DNA from: Afipia sp. P52-10
GTDB lineage: Bacteria; Pseudomonadota; Alphaproteobacteria; Rhizobiales; Xanthobacteraceae
Direction: 5' to 3'
Assembly: GCF_000516555.1 (NCBI RefSeq)
Contig: NZ_AZSJ01000003.1
Coordinates: forward strand, 107,981 to 171,980
Length of the DNA stretch: 64,000 nt
The position numbers and the translations under genes were made by a program. Numbering within the stretch: position 1 is the first letter of the stretch; every line of letters begins with the position of its first letter. Of this stretch, positions 36,974 through 45,848 are shown piece after piece. The notes under the pieces are model-generated. The model was not told the origin of the DNA and ran no database searches. It saw only the letters and a program-made list of their open reading frames with translations.

Positions 36974-37267
36974 ATGGCGAAGAAAGCAGCGAAAAGGCGT
37001 TACTCCAAAGGCGCCGGACGAAAGGTCGAGCGCGCGATGAGAAAGCGCAAGTCGGGCAAGCTTCGAAGCGGACGCAGCGGCCGCAAGGTCAAGAGCCGCA
37101 AGCAGGCGATCGCAATCGGTCTTTCCGAGGCACGTCGGGAAGGCAAGAAAGTCCCGAAGAAGCGCACCAGCAACAGCAAGAAACGATCCTCCAAGAAAAG
37201 ATCATCCAAGAAGCGCTCATCCAAGAAGACGTCGAAAGCGAAGGCATCCAAGAAGCGGCGACGCTAG
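36974..37267 (+). CDS. DUF6496 lysine-rich, histone-like basic protein
   Basis: The 97-residue protein begins with the DUF6496 core (RRYSKGAGRKVERAMRKRK, then SGRSGRKVKSRKQAIAIGL) and ends in a Lys/Ser/Arg tail with three KKRSS repeats. The tail resembles histone H1-like proteins and should bind DNA or RNA strongly. The gene sits close to the NHEJ genes, in line with a chromatin or stress role, but this is inference. GGAG precedes the ATG. Confidence 0.8.
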   Translation: MAKKAAKRRYSKGAGRKVERAMRKRKSGKLRSGRSGRKVKSRKQAIAIGLSEARREGKKVPKKRTSNSKKRSSKKRSSKKRSSKKTSKAKASKKRRR

Positions 37268-37286
37268 ACCGATAGGGAGATTGGCT

Positions 37287-37580
37287 ATGCCCCGATCGTC
37301 GAAAAAGTCATCCAAGAGACGCTGGTCGGCGGAGGTCACGCGCACGAGCGATGCGCTCGATCTCAAGCAGCAAATCTTCAAGCAATCGCCCAAGCAGATC
37401 GCCGCCTCGCTGAAACGATCGGCCGAGCACAACCACCGCCGCAAATCGTCGCCATTCCGCTCGGCGATGTCGATGCTCACCTTCTACATCAATCGCGCCG
37501 GCAAGAACCTTTCCGCCACCCGGCGCAAGAAACTGGAAGCCGCAAAGCACGAACTGCGCGTGGCATTCCATCGCGCCTAA
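37287..37580 (+). CDS. DUF3175 protein
   Basis: The 97-residue basic protein matches DUF3175 along its length: RRWSAEVTRTSDALDLKQQIF, IAASLKRSAE and SAMSMLTFYINRAGKNL. It starts 19 bases after the DUF6496 gene and is probably co-transcribed. Function is unknown; such genes are common in stress-related small-gene clusters of rhizobia. Confidence 0.85.
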   Translation: MPRSSKKSSKRRWSAEVTRTSDALDLKQQIFKQSPKQIAASLKRSAEHNHRRKSSPFRSAMSMLTFYINRAGKNLSATRRKKLEAAKHELRVAFHRA

Positions 37581-37600
37581 CTGGCCACCGGCAGCCATCC

Positions 37601-37831
37601 TCACTGGTCGTATCCACTCGGCCCGGTGGCGGTGCTGCCGGAGATCATGTCGCCCTGTCCGTCGACGATCACCTCGACCCGATGTCCCTCATGGATGGCG
37701 AGACTGGCCGAAGCGACCGCAGCCTCGAAGGCGGCCTCGCGGGTCGCATACGATCCGGTGACCTTGCCGTCGTGGTCGATGCCCCATTCGCCCTTGCGAA
37801 CGGGCAGGACCCGGTAAAGCGCCTGTCCCAT
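37601..37831 (-). CDS. DUF2188 protein
   Basis: The 76-residue protein fits DUF2188: YRVLPVRKGEWGIDHDGKV, then repeated helix region AAFEAAVASASLAIHEGHRVEV. It is small, cytoplasmic and of unknown function. The ATG at 37831 follows GAGGAGACAGG. It lies downstream of the CBS gene on the same strand, 87 bases away. Confidence 0.82.
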   Translation of the reverse strand: MGQALYRVLPVRKGEWGIDHDGKVTGSYATREAAFEAAVASASLAIHEGHRVEVIVDGQGDMISGSTATGPSGYDQ

Positions 37832-37918
37832 CACCTGTCTCCTCTGATGTTTGAGCCGCGGGTCCGCGAAGGACGGCGGCACGTCACGTCTGCCGCCGTC
37901 CAATCCGCGCGCCGGTTG

Positions 37919-38374
37919 TTACAGCCGGCCGTCCGACTGGGAATGCTCGCCCCCCGGCTGGGATATGCCGGCCAATGCATTGCCGACATGCTGCATCTTT
38001 CGCGATCCCGCCTCGGCCAGCGCCACGTCTCCCAGCGAAAGAATGCCGACCAGCCGTTTGTCACGGTTGAGAACCGGCAACCTGCGAATCTGCTGGTCCG
38101 CCATATTGCGGGTGACGTCCTCGATCTCCTGATCCTCGAAGCAGTATTTTACATCCTTGCTCATCACATCCCGCACCGGAATGCTCGGCCCCTTGCCTGC
38201 GGCAATGCCGCGGACCGCGATGTCGCGATCGGAGATCATTCCGACCAGCCGATCATTCTCGCCCACCGGCAGGATGCCGATATCCAATTCCGACATGCAC
38301 TGCGCCGCCATCTGCAGGGATTGTTGTGGATCGACGGTGCAGACGTCGGTCGACATCAGTTCGCTGACACGCAT
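37919..38374 (-). CDS. CBS-domain pair protein
   Basis: The 151-residue protein has two CBS domains (about 5-60 and 68-125): GILPVGENDRLVGMISDRDIAVRG and RRLPVLNRDKRLVGILSLGD-like repeats, each ending in the adenosyl-nucleotide-binding T/SxxD pattern. Such stand-alone pairs sense AMP, ATP or SAM. An EcfG-like promoter lies 33 bases upstream, in line with stress control. Confidence 0.92.
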   Translation of the reverse strand: MRVSELMSTDVCTVDPQQSLQMAAQCMSELDIGILPVGENDRLVGMISDRDIAVRGIAAGKGPSIPVRDVMSKDVKYCFEDQEIEDVTRNMADQQIRRLPVLNRDKRLVGILSLGDVALAEAGSRKMQHVGNALAGISQPGGEHSQSDGRL

Positions 38375-38406
38375 GACTTCTCTCCCTTGCTTCCCGTAGC
38401 GAGGTG

Positions 38407-38431
38407 AACCCGACGATGCGCGGCAAGTTCC
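38407..38431 (-). promoter_or_regulatory. Near-consensus EcfG promoter for the CBS gene
   Basis: On the minus strand GGAAC, 16 bases and GGTT match the stress consensus in 8 of 9 positions. The implied leader (about 25 bases) contains GGGAAGCAAGGGAG ahead of the ATG. Confidence 0.6.
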
Positions 38432-38534
38432 TCTCTTGTCTCGCCACGAGGCAAAGACACGTCAGCGCAGATTTCGTTCCTCACGGCTTTCCGGGATAGA
38501 TGCCGGAACCGGAGATGACAGGCGACCATAAGCC

Positions 38535-39170
38535 TCAGCCCGCCAGCGCCTCGATTGCCTCCCGGGTCCCGGCGAGCTCGATCTGGATGTCCAGCCGCCG
38601 CGAATACATCTGCATCAACGCATCGTGACCTTCATCCGACGACGAGCAAACCGCATCGGTGATCAGAACCGTGCGAAAGCCGTAGTCGACGGCACTCATG
38701 ACCGTCGACAAGACACAGACATCCGTTTCGGCGCCGGTCACGATCAGGGTGTTGACGCGCCGGTCCGCCAGCCGCAGCGCCAGCCGGCCATCTGCGAACG
38801 CCGAATAGACGGTTTTGTCGAACAGCTTCGCCGGCGGGATGAACCGTTCCAGCTCGGGAACGAGACGGAGGCAGGACGGGTCGATCCGCTCGCGCGTGAC
38901 CACCTGCCATTTGCGGTAGAAGTCCCGCCAGCGGCCGGGCATGTCGTCGGCATGGGCCGGGGGAATGAAGCGGGTAAAGACCGTCCGCTCGGCCAGCGCC
39001 TCGCTGATCCGCACCACGTTCGGAAGCACGCGCTCCATCCACGGCGTCGGCCACGGCCCGTCGGGGCCGAACATCGCCTGCATGTCCAAGCACAGGTGAA
39101 CGGCGGCATTCGTCGCGATTGGCTGCAAGTCGCGCGCCCCAAGGCGGTTCAGAGGAAGAACGAAGCTCAA
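38535..39170 (-). CDS. Isochorismatase-family cysteine hydrolase
   Basis: The 211-residue protein has the catalytic triad of the family: Asp in HLCLDMQAMF, Lys in FDKTVYSAF and Cys in GAETDVCVLSTVMSA. Members hydrolyse isochorismate, nicotinamide or other amides; the substrate is not evident. The longest frame starts at a TTG at 39170 with no clear ribosome site, so the start is uncertain. An imperfect EcfG element (GGAAC-N17-TGTT) overlaps the 39194-39219 stretch upstream. Confidence 0.88.
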   Translation of the reverse strand: MSFVLPLNRLGARDLQPIATNAAVHLCLDMQAMFGPDGPWPTPWMERVLPNVVRISEALAERTVFTRFIPPAHADDMPGRWRDFYRKWQVVTRERIDPSCLRLVPELERFIPPAKLFDKTVYSAFADGRLALRLADRRVNTLIVTGAETDVCVLSTVMSAVDYGFRTVLITDAVCSSSDEGHDALMQMYSRRLDIQIELAGTREAIEALAG

Positions 39171-39221
39171 CGCGCGAGCAGCGGAACGGTTTCAACAAGC
39201 GGCGCGCCAGCGCCGTTCCGC

Positions 39222-41185
39222 TCAGGCGCTGGCCCGTTCCGGATCGGCGCCGACGCTCAAGGCTTGGTCGATCGCCTGAACGAGATCCTTCTCCATGAAC
39301 GGCTTGGAGAGCTTGGCAAACCGAAGCTGCGACTGAGTCGGAAGCTCGCCATAACCGGTCGCAAGCACGATCCGCACCTGCGGCCATTCCTGCTGGATCG
39401 CCGCCGCGAGCTCAAGTCCGGTCATGTGCGGCATCGCCTGATCCGTCACGACCACGTCCACCGTTTTGCCGGAACGCAGGATATCCAGCGCCTTGACGGC
39501 CGAACTCGCCTCCAAAACCTCGTGGCCGAGCTCCTGCAGCACGGCAACCGTATTCATCAGCACCAGCATGTCGTCGTCGACTGCAAGCACGCGAAGCGAG
39601 GGCCGCTGTCCCTCGGTGTGCCGGTCAACGCTTCGCTGCACGGACACGCTCGCGTCGGTCGCTGCCGGAAGCCATAGCTCCGCACGCGTCCCCTTGCCCT
39701 TCTCGCTATGCAATCGGAGTTGGCCGCCGGACTGCTCCGCCAAGCCCTTGACCATCGGCAACCCGAGGCCGGTCCCCTTGCCGATCCCTTTGGTGGTAAA
39801 GAACGGCTCCATTGCCTTTCGGAGCGTGACCTCATCCATCCCTTCGCCTTGGTCGATGACCGACAGGCAGACATAGGTGCCGGGCTTCAGCACTCCGTCA
39901 TCCTTGCCAACGACCACCTCACATCCATCGATGACAAGCTCGCCGCCCTCCGGCATTGCATCGCGCGCATTCATGGCGAGATTCATCAACGCCATCTCGA
40001 TCTGGTTGGTATCGGCGATCACGCACGGAAGCTGATCCGACACCCGGTTCTCGAAATAGACGCGCGGACCGAGGGAGGGTTGCAGCAAGGGGGTCATGTT
40101 ATCGATCAGCGACCGGACCGCGATCGGCTCCGGCTTCAGGTTCTGACGCCGCGCAAACGCCAGCATGCGCTGTGTCAGCGCCGAACACGCTTGGCGCCTT
40201 CGAGCGCATTCACGAGCAAGGGCCTGATCCGGGTGTCATCGCTTGGCAGCCGCTTCAGGGCGCGTTCCAGACTGCCCATGACCGCCGCAAGCAGGTTGTT
40301 GAAATCATGCGCGACGCCGCCGGTGAGCTGGCCGATCGCCTCCATCTTCTGCGATTGGAACAGCGCCTCACGGGCCTGCTCGAGCGCACGCTCCGCATCC
40401 CGTCGCTCGGTGATATCTCGCGAGACCTTGGCGAAGCCGAGCAGCGACCCGTCATCCGCCCAGATCGGATCAATGACGACACTGGCCCAGAACTGCGTGC
40501 CGTCCTTGCGGACGCGCCATCCCTCGCCGCGATACCGTCCATCCTCCCGCGCCATCCGCAAGGCGTTGTCCGGCACGCCGTTGGCGCGATCGGCCTCCGT
40601 ATAGAACTGCGAGAAGTGCTGGCCGACGATCTCGTCCGGTTCATAACCCTTGATGCGCTGAGCGCCGACATTCCAGTTGGAGACGTATCCATCCTTGTCC
40701 AGCATGAAGATCGCATAGTCGGTGACACCCTGCACCAGCAGGCGGAACTGCTGCTCGCTGGTGCGCAGCGCCTCCTCGGTCCGCTTGCGTTCCGTGAGAT
40801 CCCGCGAGACCTTGGCGTAACCGGCGAGCACACCATCCGTCTCATAGACCGGCTCGATGACGGTGTTGGCCCAGAAGCAGGTGCCGTCCTTGCGAACCTG
40901 CCAACCGTCGTTCTCGAACCTGCCACGGCGGCGGGCCATGTCGAGGGCGCGTGCGGGCAACCCGCTTTGCTGGTCCTGCTGGGTATAAAAGACGGAGACG
41001 TGCTGGCCGATGATCTCCGGCGCGGAGTACAATTTGCTGCGCTGGGCGCCTGCGTTCCAACTGACTACCCGCCCCTCGGGGTCGAGCATGCAAATCGCGT
41101 AACCGGCAATGTTTTCAAGCAACAGCCGAGAGTATCCCTCGTCCTGCAAGCGCGACGAGGCTACAAATCGCTTCATGAGAGTCAT
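39222..41185 (-). pseudogene. Hybrid PAS histidine kinase broken by a one-base deletion
   Basis: Two minus-strand frames together encode one protein. The upstream part (41185-40175) has two PAS domains with PAC motifs (KVSRDLTERKR, KVSRDITERRD) and the phosphoacceptor block GGVAHDFNNLL, then runs into a stop after EGAKR. The downstream part (from 40166, MLAFARRQNLKPEP) has the ATPase domain (NARDAMPEGG, GLGLPMVKG) and a receiver domain (VVTDQAMPHMTG). The natural join is EGAKR-G-SALTQRMLAFARRQ; one G is missing near 40185. It could be a sequencing error. Start 41185 fits the EcfG promoter upstream. Confidence 0.85.
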
Positions 41186-41224
41186 CATTGCCCAACATAC
41201 CAACCAATCCGGCTCGGTTGGCGT

Positions 41225-41249
41225 AACGATTGATCGGCACGCGTGTTCC
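41225..41249 (-). promoter_or_regulatory. EcfG promoter for the hybrid kinase gene
   Basis: On the minus strand GGAAC, 16 bases and CGTT match the EcfG consensus exactly, about 40 bases upstream of the kinase start codon. Confidence 0.8.
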
Positions 41250-41394
41250 GCCGCGCCAGACACAATTATGGTGCTGGCGTGAACTCGTGGCCTCTACTCG
41301 ACCATAGCAAGGATTTGAAGCCAAGACGTGCGGCGAATTGTGCGCCGCAGAATGGTTCGCACCGTCGCGCGGGTCGAATCCGATCGTCGCGCTG

Positions 41395-41832
41395 CTAGCG
41401 CCAGCCGGCTCCCATCTCGGTATCGATCGCGACCGGGACAGCCGCCATTCGGCGCGGACTTTGCACCGGATGAGGAGGAGGCGCCGCGGCCGTCCTCAAG
41501 GAGGCCGGTCGCGAAGACGTTGTCCTCGCAATGCGGCTGGTGTTGCGGACGACGCGGACGGTCTGGTGCGAGGCTTCCGGCGCCTTCGCCATTGCGTCCC
41601 TCACCGTCGGCGACACGGCGTCGGTCGATGCTGGCCGCTGCTGCAGCGTTCCCGAGAAATCCGCGAACGTGGTGGGACCCGCCGTCTTCTGACCGCCGTG
41701 ATCAGCTTTGACGCGGATATCGTAACGGATCGATTCCGAACCGGCAGGGCGCGGTGGTAGATAGTGACCGACAGCCAGCATCACCGCGAGGAGGATCGCC
41801 CCGACATATGAGAAGTACTGGACCAGCGGCAT
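41395..41832 (-). CDS. Hypothetical membrane-anchored protein
   Basis: The 145-residue protein has one N-terminal hydrophobic segment (VQYFSYVGAILLAVMLAVG) followed by a basic, Pro/Ala/Ser/Thr-rich region without known domains. This pattern is seen in small rhizobial proteins of unknown function. The start at 41832 is chosen for the membrane segment; the ribosome site is weak. An EcfG-like sequence (GGAAC-N16-TGTT, 41902-41926) lies upstream. Confidence 0.6.
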   Translation of the reverse strand: MPLVQYFSYVGAILLAVMLAVGHYLPPRPAGSESIRYDIRVKADHGGQKTAGPTTFADFSGTLQQRPASTDAVSPTVRDAMAKAPEASHQTVRVVRNTSRIARTTSSRPASLRTAAAPPPHPVQSPRRMAAVPVAIDTEMGAGWR

Positions 41833-42013
41833 CGGATACTCACACACCTGATCGCGCCGCCGTGATCGCAAAACCATCGTGCGACGCGCCAGTGCTCAAG
41901 CAACACGCAACGCACGCGGATGTTCCACCCGCGTCGTTGTCATATGGTTAAGTAGGGAGCGGCGTCGCCGAAAAAAGAGGGTGCGACAACGAAGAATAGT
42001 AAACGCCAACGCG

Positions 42014-42097
42014 CTAGACCGCGAGCACAGCAAACGTCAGAGCCGCGGCAATCACCGCGACGCCTGCCACGATCAGAAAGACGAAGAGCTTTCCCAC
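42014..42097 (-). CDS. Possible 27-residue membrane peptide
   Basis: A GTG-started frame encodes MGKLFVFLIVAGVAVIAAA and eight more residues, a single hydrophobic helix with one N-terminal Lys. GGGGGAG lies just upstream (spacing is short). It is in an otherwise gene-free gap. Small membrane peptides of this kind are easily missed; support is modest. Confidence 0.4.
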   Translation of the reverse strand: MGKLFVFLIVAGVAVIAAALTFAVLAV

Positions 42098-42132
42098 AGC
42101 TCCCCCACCCCGCATCACACCGCTTCGGTCCG

Positions 42133-42393
42133 TCAGTCGATCCTGATGACCGGAAAGTCGGACTTGCCTTCATCAGCCTGCGCTCTGTCGTAGGCCGAGA
42201 TCGCGAGATTCGCCAGACGGATCTTGTGGCGCTCTCCGCGATCGAGCAACCGCATGATCTCGGTCGCGAGCAACGCTTGCGCGATCATTTCATCCTCGAT
42301 CGTGTAGGTCGCACGCACAAAGCTCCATGCGATGTCGAAGGCCTCTTCTGCCGCCTGCTCGTTCAGATACTGAAAAGCCGACCACGCATACAT
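42133..42393 (-). CDS. Small hypothetical protein
   Basis: The 86-residue helical protein (AEEAFDIAWSFVRATYTIED, then MIAQALLATEIMRLLDRGERHKIRLANLAI) is acidic to neutral and without cysteines or signal. It matches a type of short conserved rhizobial protein, but no family name is assigned. GGGAGATTGTC precedes the ATG. Confidence 0.7.
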   Translation of the reverse strand: MYAWSAFQYLNEQAAEEAFDIAWSFVRATYTIEDEMIAQALLATEIMRLLDRGERHKIRLANLAISAYDRAQADEGKSDFPVIRID

Positions 42394-42481
42394 GACAATC
42401 TCCCGTCCTCCGCCGGATTAAATGTCCCGACATCACAATGTTCCGGTGCTTGTTCGATAAAGGTCCGCCCATCGGCGACGC

Positions 42482-44350
42482 ATGGAACCGAAATGGCTGT
42501 TGGTGACTTTGACAATCCCGCGGGGAAACCCGCCGTTTACCGGGAAACACGCTGTGGTCGTTCCTGCGGGCTTTGCTTTCACCAATCTTCTTGTCGGAGC
42601 CGTCGTCGTCGCCTCGCTGTATCTGGCGCGGGAAATTCTGATCCCGATCGTTCTTGCGGTCCTGCTCACCTTCGTCCTCAGCCCGCTCGTCACGCTGCTG
42701 CAGCGCTGGCGCTGTCCGAGAACGGTCGCCATCCTCTTCGCGGTCACGTTCGCGCTCGCGGTGATCCTCAGCCTGGGCGGCATGGTCGCGACCCAGGTCA
42801 ATCAGCTCGCCGGCGAGTTGCCGCAGTATCAAGCGACGTTGCGGGAGAAGGCGCAGAAGCTGCGGGAGATGATCGGCGGACCGGGCATCCTGCAGAACGC
42901 CACCGTGCTGCTGAACGACCTCGGCCATGAACTGGATAAACCCGACCGGCCGGCAGACGTGCGGGAGCTCGCGCCCAGTGCGACACCGATTCCGGTCGAA
43001 ATCCATCAACCCGTTCCCGGCGTCTATCAGCGGCTTGTGACCGTCGTCAGCCCGCTGGTGTCGCCGCTGGCCACCACCGGTGTCGTGCTCCTGTTCACCA
43101 TCTTCTTCCTGTTTCAACGCGAGGATCTGCGTAACCGCTTCGTCCGCGTCGCAGGCGCCCACGATATCGATCGAACCACAGTCGCTCTGAACGATGCCGG
43201 CAGCCGGCTGCAGCGGCTGTTTGCCACCCAGCTCGCACTGAACGCCGGATTCGGCATCATCATCGGCACGGGCCTTGCCTTGATTGGCGTGCCGAATGCG
43301 CCGCTCTGGGGCCTGCTCGCGATGATCCTGCGGTTTGTGCCGTATATCGGCGCGCTGCTCTCAGCCCTCTTGCCCTTGGCGCTGGCGGCAGCGGTCGGCT
43401 CGTGGTCGATGGTGCTGGCGACGCTGCTGCTGTTTTTGGTCGTCGAGCCGATCATCGGCCAGATCATCGAACCGCTCGTCTACGGACAGAGCTCGGGTCT
43501 GTCGCCGGTGGCTGTCGTCGTTTCGGCGGCGTTCTGGACCTGGCTCTGGGGTCCGCTCGGCTTGCTCGTCTCGACACCCTTGACGATCTGCCTCGTGGTG
43601 CTCTCGCGCCATGTCGAACGGCTGAAGTTCATCGACATCATGCTAGGCGACGAGCCGCCGCTGACGCCGCAGCAGATGATCTATCAGCGCATGCTGGCGG
43701 ACGATCCGGTGGAGGCCTCCGAGCTGGCGACACGGACGCTGAAGAAGATGCCGCTGCTGCGCTACTATGATGACGTGCTTGTCGGCGCTTTGCGACTTGC
43801 CGAGAGCGACATGGCGCGCGGACGCCTCGACAGCAAGCGGCTCGAGAACATCCTCGATTGCGTGAGGGAAGTGGTCGACGATCTCGCCGGCCGCGACGAT
43901 CCAGAACCCATGCCGGACATGCCCGCCCGCAACGCACGATCGTCGAAGGTCGTGCGATTGCCTGATCGCGATGCAGCCGGCGTCGCGGTCATCCTGCCCG
44001 GGCGGAGCAAGCTCGATGCCGCAGCCGTCGCAATCGTCGCCGATGTTCTGCGGCGGCAAGGGCTGGTCGTCCGTCCTTCGGAAAACATCACGCCGGAGCT
44101 CACGGATCTCAGCGACGCCGATGTGGTCTGCGTCTGCCACCTCTCGCCGTTCAATCCATCGCTGATGCGCTACACAGCGCGGCGCCTGGCACGAACCGCC
44201 GAGACGGCTCGGCTGCTGATGATCTCGCTGGGCTCGCCGAACGACGAAACACAGGCAGCGGAAGCGTCGCTCGACAACATCACCTCGCTGCACATGCTGG
44301 TCGAGCGGGTGAAGCGGCTCGATCCGCCGCCGGCGCAGGCCGCTCCCTAG
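42482..44350 (+). CDS. AI-2E (PerM/TqsA)-family transporter with C-terminal extension
   Basis: The 622-residue protein has a typical AI-2E permease part (about 25-385): paired N-terminal helices, a soluble insert (95-190), and the block LNAGFGIIIGTGLALIGVPNAPLWGLLAMILRF-type helices ending in PLGLLVSTPLTICLVVLSRH. Then about 230 extra residues follow, including a Rossmann-like segment (VAVILPGRSKLDAAAVAIVADVL and VVCVCHLSP). Family members export varied substrates, so AI-2 should not be assumed. The extension is known in long forms of the family. Confidence 0.88.
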   Translation: MEPKWLLVTLTIPRGNPPFTGKHAVVVPAGFAFTNLLVGAVVVASLYLAREILIPIVLAVLLTFVLSPLVTLLQRWRCPRTVAILFAVTFALAVILSLGGMVATQVNQLAGELPQYQATLREKAQKLREMIGGPGILQNATVLLNDLGHELDKPDRPADVRELAPSATPIPVEIHQPVPGVYQRLVTVVSPLVSPLATTGVVLLFTIFFLFQREDLRNRFVRVAGAHDIDRTTVALNDAGSRLQRLFATQLALNAGFGIIIGTGLALIGVPNAPLWGLLAMILRFVPYIGALLSALLPLALAAAVGSWSMVLATLLLFLVVEPIIGQIIEPLVYGQSSGLSPVAVVVSAAFWTWLWGPLGLLVSTPLTICLVVLSRHVERLKFIDIMLGDEPPLTPQQMIYQRMLADDPVEASELATRTLKKMPLLRYYDDVLVGALRLAESDMARGRLDSKRLENILDCVREVVDDLAGRDDPEPMPDMPARNARSSKVVRLPDRDAAGVAVILPGRSKLDAAAVAIVADVLRRQGLVVRPSENITPELTDLSDADVVCVCHLSPFNPSLMRYTARRLARTAETARLLMISLGSPNDETQAAEASLDNITSLHMLVERVKRLDPPPAQAAP

Positions 44351-44379
44351 ACCGGACGTTCCTAGTCTAGCCCGGACGT

Positions 44380-45375
44380 TTACGTCCGCTGCCGTCTTGC
44401 CGCGCCAGGCTTTGCACGCACGCGACGCACGGAAACCGGTTTTGTCGCCGGCCGGGCCTGGTCCGCCGCCGCGCCGACGACCGGAGCCAGCGCCGTCTCG
44501 ATGAAGCGCTGCTCGGCTGCGGAGAGCATATGGCTGCGGCGCTGCACCAGATAGACGGTGCGATCGACGGTCGGATCGTGGAGCGGCCGGAACGCAAGGA
44601 TGGAGCGGTATTCGCGTGGCACCGCCATCAGCGGCATCACCGTCACGCCGATCCCCTCCTCCACCATCGCCACCAGGATCGCGGCCTTGTTCGTCCGATA
44701 TTGCGAACTCGTCAGCGTCGGGGTCAGATGCGGATGCTGGGCGAGCACCGTGCGGATGCAGTCATCGTTGCCGGAATCGAGCACGTTATAGCCCGCAAGG
44801 TCCGGCCAGCTCAGCCGGCCCCGCCGCATCGCCAACGGATGGTCGCGACGGCAGACGAGCCCGATCCCCTCGGCTTGCAGCTTGCGAACCGCGAGGTCGG
44901 GAGCAGGCTTCAACTGGCCGGCAAAGCCGAAATTGGCTTCGTTCTCGCGCACACGGCGGTACACGCCCGGAGAGTCCTCTACGGTGATCTCGACGCTGAC
45001 CAGTGGATACGTCCGCGCGAAATGCGACACCGTCCGCGGCAGCCATTCGGCAGCCACTGACGGAAGCGACGCCACCGCGACCCGACCACGCTGGCTGTCG
45101 GCATGGGCCTGCATGTTGGTGAGCGCCGCCTCGAATTCCGACAACAGCCGCCGCGCCGTCGGCAGGAACTCGCGACCGGCAAACGTCAGGAGCACCTTGC
45201 GCGTGGTGCGGTTGAATACCGCGAGGCCCAGACACTCTTCGAGCTGGCGGATGCAGATGGTCAGCGCCGGTTGCGACAGACCGAGGTGATCTGCCGCCCG
45301 CGTGAAGCTGCCGTGCTGGGCAATCGCGAGGAATGCCCGGATATGCCGCATGTTGACGGCAAGCGGAATGTCCAT
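44380..45375 (-). CDS. LysR-family transcriptional regulator
   Basis: The 331-residue protein has the LysR HTH (about 1-65; MRHIRAFLAIAQHGSFTRAADHLGLSQPALTI-type sequence) and a periplasmic-binding-like effector domain (about 95-300). The tail of 30 residues is basic. It is divergent from the ABM monooxygenase gene with a clean LysR box between them, so it probably controls the 45.5-46.2 kb genes. Confidence 0.93.
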   Translation of the reverse strand: MDIPLAVNMRHIRAFLAIAQHGSFTRAADHLGLSQPALTICIRQLEECLGLAVFNRTTRKVLLTFAGREFLPTARRLLSEFEAALTNMQAHADSQRGRVAVASLPSVAAEWLPRTVSHFARTYPLVSVEITVEDSPGVYRRVRENEANFGFAGQLKPAPDLAVRKLQAEGIGLVCRRDHPLAMRRGRLSWPDLAGYNVLDSGNDDCIRTVLAQHPHLTPTLTSSQYRTNKAAILVAMVEEGIGVTVMPLMAVPREYRSILAFRPLHDPTVDRTVYLVQRRSHMLSAAEQRFIETALAPVVGAAADQARPATKPVSVRRVRAKPGAARRQRT

Positions 45376-45400
45376 CGTCCCGTCACCTCATCCTGGAGCT

Positions 45401-45423
45401 ATTGATAAATTACACCAATCAAT
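45401..45423. promoter_or_regulatory. LysR-type operator (ATTGAT-N11-ATCAAT)
   Basis: Perfect 6-bp inverted repeats spaced by 11 bases fit the T-N11-A rule of LysR regulators. The site is 26 bases upstream of the lysR start and 102 bases upstream of the ABM gene, in an AT-rich gap. Confidence 0.75.
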
Positions 45424-45524
45424 CATTTTCGATAATAAATTTTACTTCGGCCCGCGCGGCCGTACGCTTGCTTACAAGCCGGAGACAGCAACAGACGACC
45501 GGCGCGCACGGACAAGGACAGACC

Positions 45525-45830
45525 ATGGCTGAAGCCCCTCATATCGCGATCATCATCGAATACGACGTGCCGGAGCAAAACCGGACGCTGTTCATGGAGC
45601 GGCTGCTGGAAAACTGCGAGGCGACGCTGAAGGACGACGGCTGCCTGCGCATGGAGGTCTCGCAGCCAATCGGCGGCGACGGACGTGTGGTGTTCCTGAC
45701 CGAGCGCTGGCGCGACCAAGCCTCGATCGACAAGCATCGCTCCCAGCCGGGCCACGATCAACAGCATGAGCGGGTCGACAGCTTGCTGACGGGAAAGCGT
45801 GTCGCTAAGTGTCACATCCTCAACGGCTGA
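45525..45830 (+). CDS. Antibiotic biosynthesis monooxygenase (ABM)-fold protein
   Basis: The 101-residue protein has the ferredoxin-like ABM layout: IAIIIEYDVPEQNRTLFMERL, a cysteine-containing CLRMEV strand, and VFLTERWRDQASIDKH. Family members act as small cofactor-free quinol monooxygenases or as heme/flavin-independent accessory enzymes. The start at 45525 follows AAGGACAGACC. It is followed 18 bases later by a RidA gene, forming an operon. Confidence 0.85.
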   Translation: MAEAPHIAIIIEYDVPEQNRTLFMERLLENCEATLKDDGCLRMEVSQPIGGDGRVVFLTERWRDQASIDKHRSQPGHDQQHERVDSLLTGKRVAKCHILNG

Positions 45831-45848
45831 CACTCACCCACGAAAGGC

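Noticed and set aside
37170..37262. Short repeated units that could suggest a CRISPR or satellite
   Set aside because: They encode the KKRSS repeats of the DUF6496 protein in frame, without spacers of CRISPR size.
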